Of a DNA stretch of 64,000 nucleotides, positions 10,478 through 20,216 are shown in pieces. This DNA is from Terriglobia bacterium (GTDB lineage Bacteria > Acidobacteriota > Terriglobia > JAIQFV01): assembly GCA_020072965.1 (NCBI GenBank), contig JAIQFY010000014.1, forward strand, positions 22,007 to 86,006. The letters run 5' to 3'. A model generated the notes under the pieces. The model did no database searches and was not told where the DNA came from. It was given only the letters and a program-made list of their open reading frames with translations. The translations under genes were made by a program, and so were the position numbers. Positions within the stretch are counted from its first letter, which is position 1; the number at the start of each line of letters is the position of its first letter.

Positions 10478-13400
10478 ATGTCAAAGGAAATGATCATCAA
10501 TACGTCTCCCCAGGAGACGAAGGTCGCGATACTCGAAGAAGACCAATTGGTCGAAGTCCACATCGAACGGAGTCTCGAACAAGGCCTGGTTGGATCCATT
10601 TACAAGGGCCGCGTCACTAAAGTCCTCCCCGGCATGCAATCCGCGTTCGTGAATGTTGGCCTGGAACGCGACGCCTTTCTTTACGTCTCCGATTTCTTCG
10701 AAGATGCTGAGGAATACGATTCCATCGTGGCCACGGTGGAAGACAAGATCGAAAAGCTTGAATCAATCCCGGGTGAGGTGTCCTTGCTTGCCCCCTCCCC
10801 GCTGGTCATAGAAATCCCCACCCGGCTCGACCCCTCCGAACCTCCGGCCCCTCCCTCTGCCGTTATGCCAGGCGGAAAGGCACCTCAAAATAAGGTTCCT
10901 CCCATTGCTCAGGCGGCTGTGCTGGCGCAACCGATGCCAGTGCCTGAAAAGGTGTTGGAGGCTGGACAGGATCTCGAAAAGGGCGCCGCTGCGGCAACCG
11001 GCCAGGGATCCCCCGAGTCCGCGCAAAAATCCCAAGGCGAATTGGACCGTCAATCGCGGGGCAGGTACGGACGCCGCCGGGGACGCCGTCGCCCCTGGGA
11101 GCGTCGAAAGGAAGAACCATCGCGAAGTCTTCCACAGCCCCCGGCCCAGCCACAAACCTCGGCCCCAGCCGTGGTAGTAACCCCGCCGGCCCCTCCAGTG
11201 ATGAGTACTTTGACTCCGCTTCCCGGAGAATCCCTCTCGAAATTCCAGCAATCTCCGTTGGTTTCAGTTGAAGAACAGCCGCAAGCGCGTGATCTCGAAC
11301 CCCTCGAACCGGCCGTTCTTCCCGAGCCGGCGGCATCCTCAACGGAGGGCGTGACGGAAACTCTTCAAGTCACGCCGCCTGAACCTACCCCCGCGGAAAC
11401 CCAGGGAGCGACGACATCTCCGACATCGGGCCAGGCTGTCGGGATGTCGTGGGTTCAAGAGGCACCGCTGATTCCCAATCAACCCGAAACGTTCGAACAG
11501 GTGGAGAGAATCTTATCGATCCTGGATGTCCAGGTCGAATCGGTGCAGCCTCCGACAAAGCTGGAACCAGCCGCCCCACCGGCCGACCTGCTGGAAAAGG
11601 ATTCCATCATCCCTCTCGATGTCATTGTCCCCGGTACCCCGGAACCCGTGAGCCCTCCGGTCACCGAAACGGCCGCCTCAGTCAGTGAACCCGTTGAATT
11701 GACTGAAGAGCCAATTTCGCTCCTGCTGGAAGAGTCAGAACCTTTGGATGATTCCCCCATCGTAGCGAGTATCACCACCACGGACTCCGCCGCGATGGTA
11801 CGAGAGGCCCAGTTCACCGGATTGGATATGCCGGAAGCGATCGATGCATGGCGGGAACCGGTTGAACCTGTTTCTTTAGAATCAGCGGACTCAACGGGTT
11901 CAGGAAGCGCACCGGCAATTCCCACTTCCGAAGTCCATGAGGGATCAGAGCCCACGGGAAGGCAGACAGCAGAAGGTCAGGAAGAGTCCAGGAAGCAGGG
12001 AGCTCTCCCTTTTGCGACGGCCACTTCCGAACCTCCCAATAGCGAAAGTGAGGAGACCGCTGAGCAACCCGCGGTCACATTTGGAGCAACGGTCTCGGAG
12101 CAGGACATACTCTTGAAGCCGGGGTCGGAAAGGGGTGAGACGCTCGCTGCGGCCCTGCCCCACGTTGAATCGCCGGAACAATCCGATGAACCGCGTATAC
12201 AAGGGCCTGAACAACCCATCCTCGAGGAAGCCAGAGGTGTGGAAGCGAGCACCAAGCCACCCGAGCCCGCGGAGCAGATTACTGAAACTCCAACAGTGGC
12301 CGGATTGGGCTTCCAGGTGACAGGTCCGGAAACAAGACTTCCTGAAGTGCCCCCCGTCGCTACTTCTGTAGTCGCGGAGAGACCGGCATCTTTAACCGCC
12401 GCGACATCCAAGCCTCCCTTCAAAGAAGAAGCCAAACGGGAAAGAGTTGAGTCACGCTTTGAAAGATCCTCCACCTCGAAATTATCTCCCGCCGCACGAC
12501 GATTCGAAGCAAAAGGGGGGAAAGCCGCTGCACAACTCGCTCCCCAACCCGAGGTCTATGGACCACCGACGCCTTACGAGTACATGACCGACGTAGAAAA
12601 GTCGGAGTACAACGCCCGTCGCGCCCAGGAGAAAACCTCGGCCAAGATCCTCGACTCCTCGCGTAAGTTAACGGCGCCTCAGCCCCGGGATTTCGGTTTC
12701 CAGCGGGGCCGGCGTGGGCGGCGTGGCCGCAGCAAAAGATTCGCCGATCATGAGACCCCATCCGAACAACCTGCGCCCCGGGAGGAAAGACGGCCGACCG
12801 CGCGGCCGCTCATTGCCGATCTGCTGAGGGAAGGCCAGGAAATCCTGGTCCAGATCGCCAAGGAGCCGCTTGGAAAGAAGGGGGCGCGCATTACTTCGCA
12901 TATCGCGCTGCCGGGCCGCTATCTTGTGTACATGCCCACGGTGGATCACATCGGCGTTTCACGAAAGATCGGCAGTGACGAAGAGCGCCGCCGCTTGAAA
13001 CGCATCATTAATGAATTCGGGGAAGGCCTTCCCGGAGGCTTCATCGTGCGCACGGCGGGTGAGGGCCGGACCGAAGAGGAATTGAAGCAGGACATTCGTT
13101 TTCTGGCTAACACTTGGACCGACATCCGATCCCGCGCGGAGAAACGGGCTGCCCCGGCGCTGCTCCATCGCGATCTCGGCGTGCTCGAGCGTATTCTGCG
13201 CGATCAGCTCTCTTCGGAATTTACCGCCATCCGCCTTGATACAGAAACCGAGTATGCCAAGGTTCTCGAATTCGTGAACCAGTTCCAGCCTGCCCTGGTC
13301 GGGCGCGTCAAGCTTCATTTCAAAGACACTCCCATTTTCGAGGAGTACGGCGTGGACCATGAGATCGAAAAGGCCCTGAAGCCCAAGGTGTGGCTGAAGT

Positions 13401-14005
13401 CGGGCGGATATATCGTCATCAACCAGACCGAGGCGATGGTGGCCATCGACGTCAACACCGGCAAGTTTGTCGGCAAGACCACACGGCTCGAAGATACCAT
13501 TGTGAAGACCAACATCGACGCGGCCAAGGAAGTGGCACGCCAGATCCGCCTTCGGGACATGGGCGGAATCATCGTCATCGACTTCATCGACATGGAGGAG
13601 CGCAAGAACCGGCAGAAGGTGATTCAGGCGCTGGAAGAGGCCATGCGGCAGGATCGAGCCCCCTCGAAGATTCTTTCATTCAACGATTTCGGCCTCGTGG
13701 CGCTGACTCGAAAGCGAGTCAAACAGTCGCTCGAAAAGATCCTCATGCAGCCATGCGTCTTTTGTCAGGGTCATGGCCTCGTCAAGAGCGTGCAAACGGT
13801 GTGCTACGAAATCCAGTCCGAGGCCAAGAAGATGGCCCCCCTGCTCGATGGAAGAGAGATACGGATCCGCGTTCACCCGGAAGTGGCCAGGGCATTAAAA
13901 ACGTCTGAGCAAACCGTCGTCTCAGAAATCGAAAGCCACACCCGGAAGGATGTGATCATCAAAGCCGACCCCCAAACGCATCAGGACCAGTTTGAGATCT
14001 TTTGA
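10478..14005 (+). CDS. rng: Ribonuclease E/G with a very large insertion in the S1 domain
   Basis: RNase E/G endonucleases process rRNA and start mRNA decay. This 1175-residue protein is more than twice the usual RNase G length. The N-terminal half of the S1 domain is recognisable at residues 1-78 (INTSPQETKVAI, IYKGRVTKVLPGMQSAFV). The second half resumes at about residue 776 (LREGQEILVQI) and continues through the catalytic domain with metal-binding Asp991 (AIDVNTG) and Asp1035 (VIDFIDM). A zinc-link motif C1093-V-F-C1096 follows. The 690-residue insert between the two S1 halves is low-complexity, rich in Pro, Glu, Ser and Thr, with two arginine-rich patches at about 192-215 and 740-757. 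There is no C-terminal scaffold. The ATG at 10478 follows a good purine-rich site; an upstream frame to 10349 is not conserved-looking. Confidence 0.95.
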   Translation: MSKEMIINTSPQETKVAILEEDQLVEVHIERSLEQGLVGSIYKGRVTKVLPGMQSAFVNVGLERDAFLYVSDFFEDAEEYDSIVATVEDKIEKLESIPGEVSLLAPSPLVIEIPTRLDPSEPPAPPSAVMPGGKAPQNKVPPIAQAAVLAQPMPVPEKVLEAGQDLEKGAAAATGQGSPESAQKSQGELDRQSRGRYGRRRGRRRPWERRKEEPSRSLPQPPAQPQTSAPAVVVTPPAPPVMSTLTPLPGESLSKFQQSPLVSVEEQPQARDLEPLEPAVLPEPAASSTEGVTETLQVTPPEPTPAETQGATTSPTSGQAVGMSWVQEAPLIPNQPETFEQVERILSILDVQVESVQPPTKLEPAAPPADLLEKDSIIPLDVIVPGTPEPVSPPVTETAASVSEPVELTEEPISLLLEESEPLDDSPIVASITTTDSAAMVREAQFTGLDMPEAIDAWREPVEPVSLESADSTGSGSAPAIPTSEVHEGSEPTGRQTAEGQEESRKQGALPFATATSEPPNSESEETAEQPAVTFGATVSEQDILLKPGSERGETLAAALPHVESPEQSDEPRIQGPEQPILEEARGVEASTKPPEPAEQITETPTVAGLGFQVTGPETRLPEVPPVATSVVAERPASLTAATSKPPFKEEAKRERVESRFERSSTSKLSPAARRFEAKGGKAAAQLAPQPEVYGPPTPYEYMTDVEKSEYNARRAQEKTSAKILDSSRKLTAPQPRDFGFQRGRRGRRGRSKRFADHETPSEQPAPREERRPTARPLIADLLREGQEILVQIAKEPLGKKGARITSHIALPGRYLVYMPTVDHIGVSRKIGSDEERRRLKRIINEFGEGLPGGFIVRTAGEGRTEEELKQDIRFLANTWTDIRSRAEKRAAPALLHRDLGVLERILRDQLSSEFTAIRLDTETEYAKVLEFVNQFQPALVGRVKLHFKDTPIFEEYGVDHEIEKALKPKVWLKSGGYIVINQTEAMVAIDVNTGKFVGKTTRLEDTIVKTNIDAAKEVARQIRLRDMGGIIVIDFIDMEERKNRQKVIQALEEAMRQDRAPSKILSFNDFGLVALTRKRVKQSLEKILMQPCVFCQGHGLVKSVQTVCYEIQSEAKKMAPLLDGREIRIRVHPEVARALKTSEQTVVSEIESHTRKDVIIKADPQTHQDQFEIF

Positions 14006-14086
14006 GAAACGGCGGGCGGTGGGCAGTGGGCAGTTAATCAAGTGGACTTGAAAGTCAATGCTGTGAGCTCAATTAGAATGTAAAGG

Positions 14087-14106
14087 CACTCCGATCCGTC
14101 GGAGTG
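14087..14106 (+). repeat. Small perfect hairpin downstream of RNase E/G
   Basis: CACTCCGA and TCGGAGTG form an 8-bp perfect stem with a TCCG loop. No T-tract follows, so it is more likely an RNA-stabilising or pausing hairpin than an intrinsic terminator. Confidence 0.45.
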
Positions 14107-14170
14107 GCGGTCAGGAAGACCAAACCCAACACGAAGTGGAAGCATAAACAAAAGCAAGAAGCGCCAATCC

Positions 14171-14200
14171 ATGCCCGATGAGAATTCATCGGGCATTTTG
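14171..14200 (+). terminator. Probable intrinsic terminator after RNase E/G gene
   Basis: An 11-bp perfect inverted repeat (ATGCCCGATGA / TCATCGGGCAT, loop GAAT) ends in a short TTTT run. It lies 165 bp after the RNase E/G stop and 70 bp before the next gene, so it likely ends that transcript. The T-tract is short, which weakens the call. Confidence 0.6.
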
Positions 14201-14267
14201 GTCTGGCAGGATTGAGCCTGAGCACGGAATCGAGACGACTTTAGACTTTCCCGGATGGAGCATCCCC

Positions 14268-15464
14268 ATGCATTTTGAGACCTTCGAACTGGAACGATTT
14301 CAATCCACGTGGGAAAACCGGGTGGATTACAACCTCTCAGAGAGCGGCATTCTGCCGATGTCAGTGGAGGAGCTGACACAGCTCGCCTCAGGGGCGACGC
14401 GACCCCGTCAGTCATTCAACCATTCGGTCGTTCGATTAATCCGGATGTCACTGGGCTACAGTCAAACGAACGGAACGATCCCTTTGCGCCGGAGCGTGGC
14501 GGCACTTTACCCCGGAGCTACCGAGGACAACATCGAAATCACCAATGGCGGCTCCGAGGCGAACTTCATCACGATGTGGCGGGTAGTTGAGCCGCGCGAC
14601 GAAGTGGTGGTCATGTTGCCCAACTACATGCAAGTGTGGGGCGTTGCCCGCGCGCTTCGCGCCAAGGTAAAAGCCTGGTGGCTGCGACCGGTGGCGACCT
14701 CGTCCGCACCACGCAGACCAATTCAGTGGGCGCCTGATCTGGAGGAGTTCGACAAGCTGGTCACGAAGCGGACGAAACTGATCGCCATCTGTAATCCCAA
14801 CAATCCCACCGGGGCCGTATTGACGCGCGAAATTATGCAATCGATTGTCGACCGGGCGCGATGGGCAGGCGCCTGGCTTCTCGCCGACGAGGTGTACCAG
14901 GGCGCCGAACTGGAAGGCCCAGTCACACCCTCCTTTTGGACGATAGCGGCCGGCTCAAGAGCCCCGTATAGAAAGCTGATCGTCACCAATAGCCTCTCCA
15001 AGGCCTACGGACTGCCCGGCCTGCGGATTGGCTGGGTGGCAGGTCAGCGGAAGGCCATCGAACAGTCCTGGGCGGCGCACGACTACACCACCATCGGTCC
15101 GGGAACATTGAACGACACGCTTGCCACCGTGGCCCTCTCCTCTGCCACACGCCGGGCCATCCTTCAGCGCACACAAACCATCCTTCGCGCGCAGTGGCCG
15201 ATTCTTGAAAAATGGATCTCGGCGCACAACACTCACTTCGTCGCGGTTCCCCCGCAGGCAGGAGCCATCGCAGTACTCCATTATTCGATGAAAATAAATT
15301 CCACCCAGCTTGCCAACAGGCTCCGAAAAACGAAAGGCGTCTTGATTGTCCCGGGGGACCACTTCCTCTTGGATCGCCACATCCGAATCGGATATGGTGG
15401 ACATCCTGGACATCTGAAGGAGGGGTTGAAGCGGTTGTCAGAGATGGTCCGCAAGCTGGGTTGA
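14268..15464 (+). CDS. PLP-dependent aminotransferase, class I/II fold
   Basis: The 398-residue protein belongs to the fold type I aminotransferases. The cofactor-binding lysine is K245 in NSLSKAYGLPGLRIGW, the Asn and Asp that hold the PLP ring are in NPNNPTG and LLADEVYQG, and an N-terminal ESGILPMS segment resembles capreomycidine-synthase-like and aspartate-aminotransferase-like members. The substrate cannot be told from sequence alone. The ATG at 14268 is preceded by GGAG at 14257-14260; an in-frame ATG at 14178 falls inside the terminator hairpin and is rejected. It stands alone between a terminator and a repeat-containing spacer. Confidence 0.88.
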   Translation: MHFETFELERFQSTWENRVDYNLSESGILPMSVEELTQLASGATRPRQSFNHSVVRLIRMSLGYSQTNGTIPLRRSVAALYPGATEDNIEITNGGSEANFITMWRVVEPRDEVVVMLPNYMQVWGVARALRAKVKAWWLRPVATSSAPRRPIQWAPDLEEFDKLVTKRTKLIAICNPNNPTGAVLTREIMQSIVDRARWAGAWLLADEVYQGAELEGPVTPSFWTIAAGSRAPYRKLIVTNSLSKAYGLPGLRIGWVAGQRKAIEQSWAAHDYTTIGPGTLNDTLATVALSSATRRAILQRTQTILRAQWPILEKWISAHNTHFVAVPPQAGAIAVLHYSMKINSTQLANRLRKTKGVLIVPGDHFLLDRHIRIGYGGHPGHLKEGLKRLSEMVRKLG

Positions 15465-15582
15465 GACGCAGCCGCCGGGGCCTGAATAGAGCGGTCAGAT
15501 AACGTATCGATAAAGAGAGAATAAATATGGATTCCATTCTGCCTATGGCGCAATATCGTCATGAAGCAGTCTGATGGGTATC

Positions 15583-15640
15583 CTCCGGCCTCCTGCCTCT
15601 GGCTTCTGTCCTCCGACTTCTGACTTCCGACTCCTCTCCC
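15583..15640. repeat. Low-complexity dispersed repeat (CTTCTGACTTCCGAC family)
   Basis: This pyrimidine-rich stretch consists of irregular copies of TCTGACTTCCGAC-like words. The same family recurs at 20499-20575, 24672-24748, 62385-62480 and 62566-62655, always between genes and in both orientations. Confidence 0.7.
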
Positions 15641-15702
15641 CCGATACATCGAGCCTTCTTTCTGCTAGAATAACGTGCTCAAATTCCACAGACGGAGGCA
15701 TC

Positions 15703-17856
15703 ATGCGCCCCTTGTTTCCCACAGTAATCATGATCGGTACCTTGTTCACCGCAGGAGTCTCATACATGAACGCAGCAGAAAAGCATCCCCTCACATTCGA
15801 CGATTTGATGAAGGTGCAGCGCGTGGCAGATCCGCAGATTTCCCCGGACGGTAATTGGGTGGCCTACTCCGTCACGGCGGTCGATAAGGAAAAAAATACC
15901 AAGAACGCTGACATCTGGATGGTCCCGAGCGCCGGCGGCCAGGCACAACAGCTCACCCGCTCCCAAAAGAGTGATGATCGTCCGCGGTGGTCTCCTGATG
16001 GTAAGGAGATCGCCTTCATCTCTATGCGAGACGGTTCCTCTCAAGTTTGGGTCCTGCCGGCGAATGGAGGTGAAGCCAGGAAGGTCACATCCATCGTCAC
16101 CGAGGCCAGCGGCGTCCTGTACTCCCCCGGCGGAAAACACCTGTTATTTACGTCCGACGTCTATCCCGAATGCGATCACAGCGATCCTCAGAAAGCGCTC
16201 GAGTGCAATGCATCCAGGAAGAAGGCGGCGGATGAGGGAAAAGTGAAGGCGCATATCGCTACCCGGCTGCTCTTTCGACACTGGACCGAGTGGAAGGACG
16301 GCAAACGTTCCCACCTGTTCATTGTGCCCGTGGATGGCTCGCAGCCGCCCCGCGATTTGACGCCGGGGGACCATGATGTGCCACCATTCTCGCTCATGGG
16401 GCCCGATGATTACGTGTTTTCACCGGATGGCAAGGAAGTCTGCTACACCTCGAACCACGACCCCCACGAAGAGCGCTCCACCAACATGGATCTGTTTGTC
16501 GTCAACGTGGTCTCCGGTCAAACCAGGAAGATCACCGGCAACCCGGCGTACGACGGCTCGCCCCAGTATTCTCCCGACGGAAAGTTCATCGCCTATCGGG
16601 CGCAATCCCGGCCCGGCTACGAGAGCGATCGCTTTCAACTCATGCTCTATGATCGGGAGACCGCACAACATCGCAGCCTGACGGAGAAATTTGACCGCTG
16701 GGTTGATTCGTTTACCTGGGCGCCGGATTCCAGAAAACTCTATTTTGCCTCTGGAGACCGCGGACGCAATTCCATTTTCGAGGTCTCCCTCACCGGCAAT
16801 GACGTGAAGCGGGTGTACGGGGAACACTCCTCCGGCGATCTGGGCGTCACTCCCGACGGAAGAACTCTTGTTTTCGCACGGTCCTCGATGCATGAGCCCG
16901 CCGAAATCTACCGCATCGCCGCGGACGGATCGAACCTCACAGCGCTTACCCACCACAATCAGACACTGCTGACGACCCTCGATATGAACCCTGCCGAGGA
17001 GTTTTGGAGCGACGGCGCACCTTCATCCGGCGGGCCCAAAGTAGATCCTAAGGTGGCCAGGGGCTTCCTCGATCCCGGCCAGGTTGATGCGGCCATGCCT
17101 GATCAAAAGACCATTGACACCCCGAAAATCCATTCCTGGATCCTCAAGCCGCCGCAGTTCGATGCGGCCAAAAAATACCCGATGCTTTTGTTTGTTCATG
17201 GCGGCCCCCAGGGCTCGTGGGAGGATAACTGGGGTTATCGCTGGAATCCGCAGATGTATGCGGCCGTCGGCTATGTCGTGGTTATGCCCGATCCGCGCGG
17301 GTCCACCGGATATGGGCAGCAACTGATCGATGAAATCAACAAAGACTGGGGCGGCCGATGTTTCAAGGATCTCATGCTGGCAGCCGATGCAGCCGAAAAA
17401 CTCCCCTATCTCGACAAGAACAGGACGGTCGCCGCGGGCGCTTCATTCGGTGGTTTTATGATCAATTGGTTCCAGGGTCACACCACTCGCTTTAAAGCCC
17501 TGGTGGCCCACGCCGGCGACTTCGACCAGGTAAGCGGCTATTACGTGACCGAGGAGCTCTGGTTTCCTGAGTGGGAGATGGGCGGGACCCCGGCCGACAA
17601 TCCAGAACTCTATGATTTCCTCTCTCCCGGAAGGTACGTGAAAAATTTCAAGACGCCGGAACTGGTCACTCATGGCGAAATTGACTTTCGAGTCCCGGTG
17701 GCCGAAGGCCTGGCCATGTTCTCCGCGCTCCAACGCCGCGGCATCGAGTCGAAGTTATTGTACTTCCCTGACGAAGGCCATTGGATCCTCAAGCCACTGA
17801 ACTCAGAGTTGTTTTACAAGACCGCGATCGAGTGGTTGGATAAGTTTGCGAAGTAA
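15703..17856 (+). CDS. Secreted S9 family peptidase (prolyl oligopeptidase/dipeptidyl peptidase type)
   Basis: The 717-residue protein starts with a signal peptide (residues 1-26, hydrophobic core TVIMIGTLFTAGV). WD40/TolB-like beta-propeller repeats follow, recognisable by recurring SPDGK/WSPDGKEI words. The alpha/beta-hydrolase domain contains the catalytic triad S581 in GASFGGF, D661 in HGEIDFRVP and H693 in DEGHW. Such enzymes cleave peptides, usually after proline or small residues, in the periplasm or outside the cell. GGAGG at 15694-15698 precedes the chosen ATG. Two internal cysteines in the propeller (CDHSDPQKALEC) could form a disulfide. Confidence 0.93.
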   Translation: MRPLFPTVIMIGTLFTAGVSYMNAAEKHPLTFDDLMKVQRVADPQISPDGNWVAYSVTAVDKEKNTKNADIWMVPSAGGQAQQLTRSQKSDDRPRWSPDGKEIAFISMRDGSSQVWVLPANGGEARKVTSIVTEASGVLYSPGGKHLLFTSDVYPECDHSDPQKALECNASRKKAADEGKVKAHIATRLLFRHWTEWKDGKRSHLFIVPVDGSQPPRDLTPGDHDVPPFSLMGPDDYVFSPDGKEVCYTSNHDPHEERSTNMDLFVVNVVSGQTRKITGNPAYDGSPQYSPDGKFIAYRAQSRPGYESDRFQLMLYDRETAQHRSLTEKFDRWVDSFTWAPDSRKLYFASGDRGRNSIFEVSLTGNDVKRVYGEHSSGDLGVTPDGRTLVFARSSMHEPAEIYRIAADGSNLTALTHHNQTLLTTLDMNPAEEFWSDGAPSSGGPKVDPKVARGFLDPGQVDAAMPDQKTIDTPKIHSWILKPPQFDAAKKYPMLLFVHGGPQGSWEDNWGYRWNPQMYAAVGYVVVMPDPRGSTGYGQQLIDEINKDWGGRCFKDLMLAADAAEKLPYLDKNRTVAAGASFGGFMINWFQGHTTRFKALVAHAGDFDQVSGYYVTEELWFPEWEMGGTPADNPELYDFLSPGRYVKNFKTPELVTHGEIDFRVPVAEGLAMFSALQRRGIESKLLYFPDEGHWILKPLNSELFYKTAIEWLDKFAK

Positions 17857-17884
17857 CATGGGCAAGAACTGATTGCCATGACAT

Positions 17885-17916
17885 GTAGGGGCATCCGCCG
17901 CGGCGGACGCCCCTAC
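17885..17916. repeat. GTAGGGGC palindromic repeat
   Basis: GTAGGGGC and GCCCCTAC flank a GC-rich inner stem (TCCGCC / GGCGGA), making a near-perfect 32-nt hairpin in the short gap between the S9 peptidase and the aldo/keto reductase genes. There is no T-tract, so it looks like a REP-type element; it could still protect the 3' end of the upstream mRNA. Confidence 0.6.
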
Positions 17917-17944
17917 TACCCCAGAAAAGGCGGGCCCTTTATTT

Positions 17945-18916
17945 ATGCATTATCGAAGACTTGGACGAACAGAACTGCAACTCTCCGAAATTGGATTTGG
18001 CGCTTGGGGAATCGGGGGGCACTTGTGGCAGGATTCGAATGACGACGAATCCCTACAGGCGCTACACCGTGCCATCGACCTTGGCGTTAATTTCATCGAC
18101 ACTGCTGCCGCTTACGGGGAAGGACACAGTGAGCAGCTCATTGGAAAGGTCCTGAAATCGCATCACGATAAGCGGATCTGTGTCGCCACGAAAGTGAACC
18201 CGAAGAATTATGTCTGGCCCGCCCAGAAAGGCAGCGATATTCGCGATGTCTTCCCCCGCAATTACATCATTGAGCGGACCGAACAGAGCCTCAAAAACCT
18301 TGGAGTCGAGCGCATTGATCTCCAGCAACTGCACGTTTGGAACGACGAATGGGCAGGTGCTGACGAATGGCACTCCGCCTTTGAGAAGCTCCGGCGTGAA
18401 GGAAAGGTCTGGCACTTTGGCATTTCTGTCACAGAACATGATCCCGACGACAGCCTCAAGATGATCGATACCGGTGAGATCGATGCTGTCCAGGTCATCT
18501 ACAATATCTTTGACCAATCCCCGGAGAGTGCGTTGTTTCCCAAATGCCAGCAAAAACATGTCGGCGTGATCGTGCGCGTTCCTTTTGACGAAGGATCGTT
18601 GACGGGGGCCATTACCGGGCAGACGACCTTTCCACCCGAGGACTTCCGGACGCATTATTTCGGCGGCGACCGTAAAACACAAGTGGTCGACCGCATCGAT
18701 AAGCTTCGGGCGCTGCTCGACGGAGAGGCCAGAACGCTGTCAGAACTGGCCCTTCGGTTCACTTTGAACCATCCTGCCGTCTCCACCGTTATCCCGGGAA
18801 TGCGTAAGACGCGAAATGTTGAAGCGAACTGCTCCGTGTCCGACGGCCGCAAGCTCTCTCCGGAGTTGGCCACGGCCCTTAAGCAGCACGCCTGGCAAAG
18901 GAATTTCTATCGGTAA
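17945..18916 (+). CDS. Aldo/keto reductase
   Basis: The 323-residue protein is an NADPH-dependent oxidoreductase of the TIM-barrel AKR family. It shows the N-terminal GRTELQLSEIGFGAWGIGG signature and the catalytic region FIDTAAAYGEGHSE with Tyr57 as general acid. A conserved Lys lies in VATKVNP, and the cofactor-binding STVIPGMRK sits near the C-terminus. The physiological substrate is unknown. The start at 17945 is the first codon of the conserved beta-strand (MHYRRLGRTEL). It lies 89 bp after the peptidase gene with a hairpin between, so it may be separately transcribed. Confidence 0.93.
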   Translation: MHYRRLGRTELQLSEIGFGAWGIGGHLWQDSNDDESLQALHRAIDLGVNFIDTAAAYGEGHSEQLIGKVLKSHHDKRICVATKVNPKNYVWPAQKGSDIRDVFPRNYIIERTEQSLKNLGVERIDLQQLHVWNDEWAGADEWHSAFEKLRREGKVWHFGISVTEHDPDDSLKMIDTGEIDAVQVIYNIFDQSPESALFPKCQQKHVGVIVRVPFDEGSLTGAITGQTTFPPEDFRTHYFGGDRKTQVVDRIDKLRALLDGEARTLSELALRFTLNHPAVSTVIPGMRKTRNVEANCSVSDGRKLSPELATALKQHAWQRNFYR

Positions 18917-19121
18917 TCCCACTCCCATCAAACCTCTGGCGGCCGAATCTCATCAAAACAATTATAATGATCGGGGGTTAATCCTCCCAAGAGGAACCCC
19001 CTCGTTGTGCCTCATGGGGCACGATGCGGCCCGAAGGGAGCACTACCCGAGTGTCGAGACTGAAGAGAAGCTGACATCCAAAACAATGAATTGCATAACT
19101 TGCAGGACCAGGGGGGGGCGT

Positions 19122-20201
19122 ATGAGAATTCTTGCCAATGATCACACAGCACACTGCAAATCGATGCAGGCAGCGTGCGCCATCGCTGTTGTTTTGTTCA
19201 TAGGAATTCTGGTCGTGATTCCTGAACCGCTGTTCGCTGATCATGGATTCGGATGGGGTGTCTCGTTCGGACACGGGTTCCCGCAACATCGGGTATTCAA
19301 TGGATTTGGATTCCATCACAACTTCTATCCCCATTCTTTTGGATTCTTCCCTTCCTTTTCCTTCTTCTACTCGGGGTTTGGCCCTTACTATGATTACCCT
19401 GGCTATTGGGGGCCAAGATATTGGGCTCCCGGATCGCCTTATCCGCCCGGTTATACTTTGGACGAGCAAGCTCCGCGGCAACAGGATTCCCGCGATAAGA
19501 ATATTGCCTGGTTGAAGCTGGACATCCTGCCGGCTGAGGCGTCGGTTTACATCGATGGGAAATACGCTGGGAAGGGATCCGAATTCGCAAATGGGAAGAA
19601 ACTGCTCCCGGTGAGCCCTGACAGCCACACATTGCGTGTAGAGGCGGATGGTTTTCAGTCCGCGGTGGTCGATCTCAAGGTCAACCCGCTCCAGACCCTG
19701 GATGTCACCGAACATTTGCAGACAGGTGCCGCCGCGACGACATCACCCCGCAGCCCGGCTCCACCCACGCCTTCGGTATCCCCCTCTCGCTCAACGGCTC
19801 GGACTCCTCCACCCATGCGAGAGCCCTATTCAGCCCCGCCCATCCGTCGAGGAAATGCGGGTCAGAAGGCCTCGACGGATGCACGAATTGATACGCATCC
19901 CAGTTTGGCGCCACAGCACGAGACGTCCCCTTCCAATCCGTCTCCCGCTAAGGCTGAAGACGTGCAATTTGGAAGAATAACCGTCCGAATTGAACAACCC
20001 ACGGCGGATGCGGCCATCTATGTCGATGGTAAATTCATGGGTGTATCTGATCTGTCCAATCCTGATTTCGTGATTAACGATGTACCCCCAGGAAAGCACA
20101 CGGTTTCCGTCACTAAACCCGGTTATGCGCATTTCAAAGAAGATATTATCGTCAGTCCGAGCCAGAACAAATCGGTCAAAGCAGTTCTGCGGAAAGGGTA
20201 A
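19122..20201 (+). CDS. Secreted PEGA-domain protein with Gly/Phe/Tyr/His-rich N-terminal region
   Basis: The 359-residue product has an N-terminal signal or anchor sequence (hydrophobic AVVLFIGILVVIP, about residues 20-35). A low-complexity region rich in Gly, Phe, His, Tyr and Pro follows (about 38-105). A first PEGA domain at about 120-185 contains LPAEASVYIDGKYAG and HTLRVEADGF. A Pro/Ser-rich linker leads to a second PEGA domain at about 285-355 with AAIYVDGKFMG and PPGKHTVSVTKPGY. PEGA domains are found in surface proteins and may bind cell-wall or protein partners. The ATG at 19122 follows a G-rich purine tract; an ATG at 19086 is also possible. The longer open frame upstream overlaps the previous gene and is not credible. 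Confidence 0.75.
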   Translation: MRILANDHTAHCKSMQAACAIAVVLFIGILVVIPEPLFADHGFGWGVSFGHGFPQHRVFNGFGFHHNFYPHSFGFFPSFSFFYSGFGPYYDYPGYWGPRYWAPGSPYPPGYTLDEQAPRQQDSRDKNIAWLKLDILPAEASVYIDGKYAGKGSEFANGKKLLPVSPDSHTLRVEADGFQSAVVDLKVNPLQTLDVTEHLQTGAAATTSPRSPAPPTPSVSPSRSTARTPPPMREPYSAPPIRRGNAGQKASTDARIDTHPSLAPQHETSPSNPSPAKAEDVQFGRITVRIEQPTADAAIYVDGKFMGVSDLSNPDFVINDVPPGKHTVSVTKPGYAHFKEDIIVSPSQNKSVKAVLRKG

Positions 20202-20216
20202 GATCAGTTCGGAGTT

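Noticed and set aside
18816..19121. Upstream extension of the PEGA protein frame
   Set aside because: It overlaps the aldo/keto reductase gene in another frame, and the signal peptide begins only near 19122.
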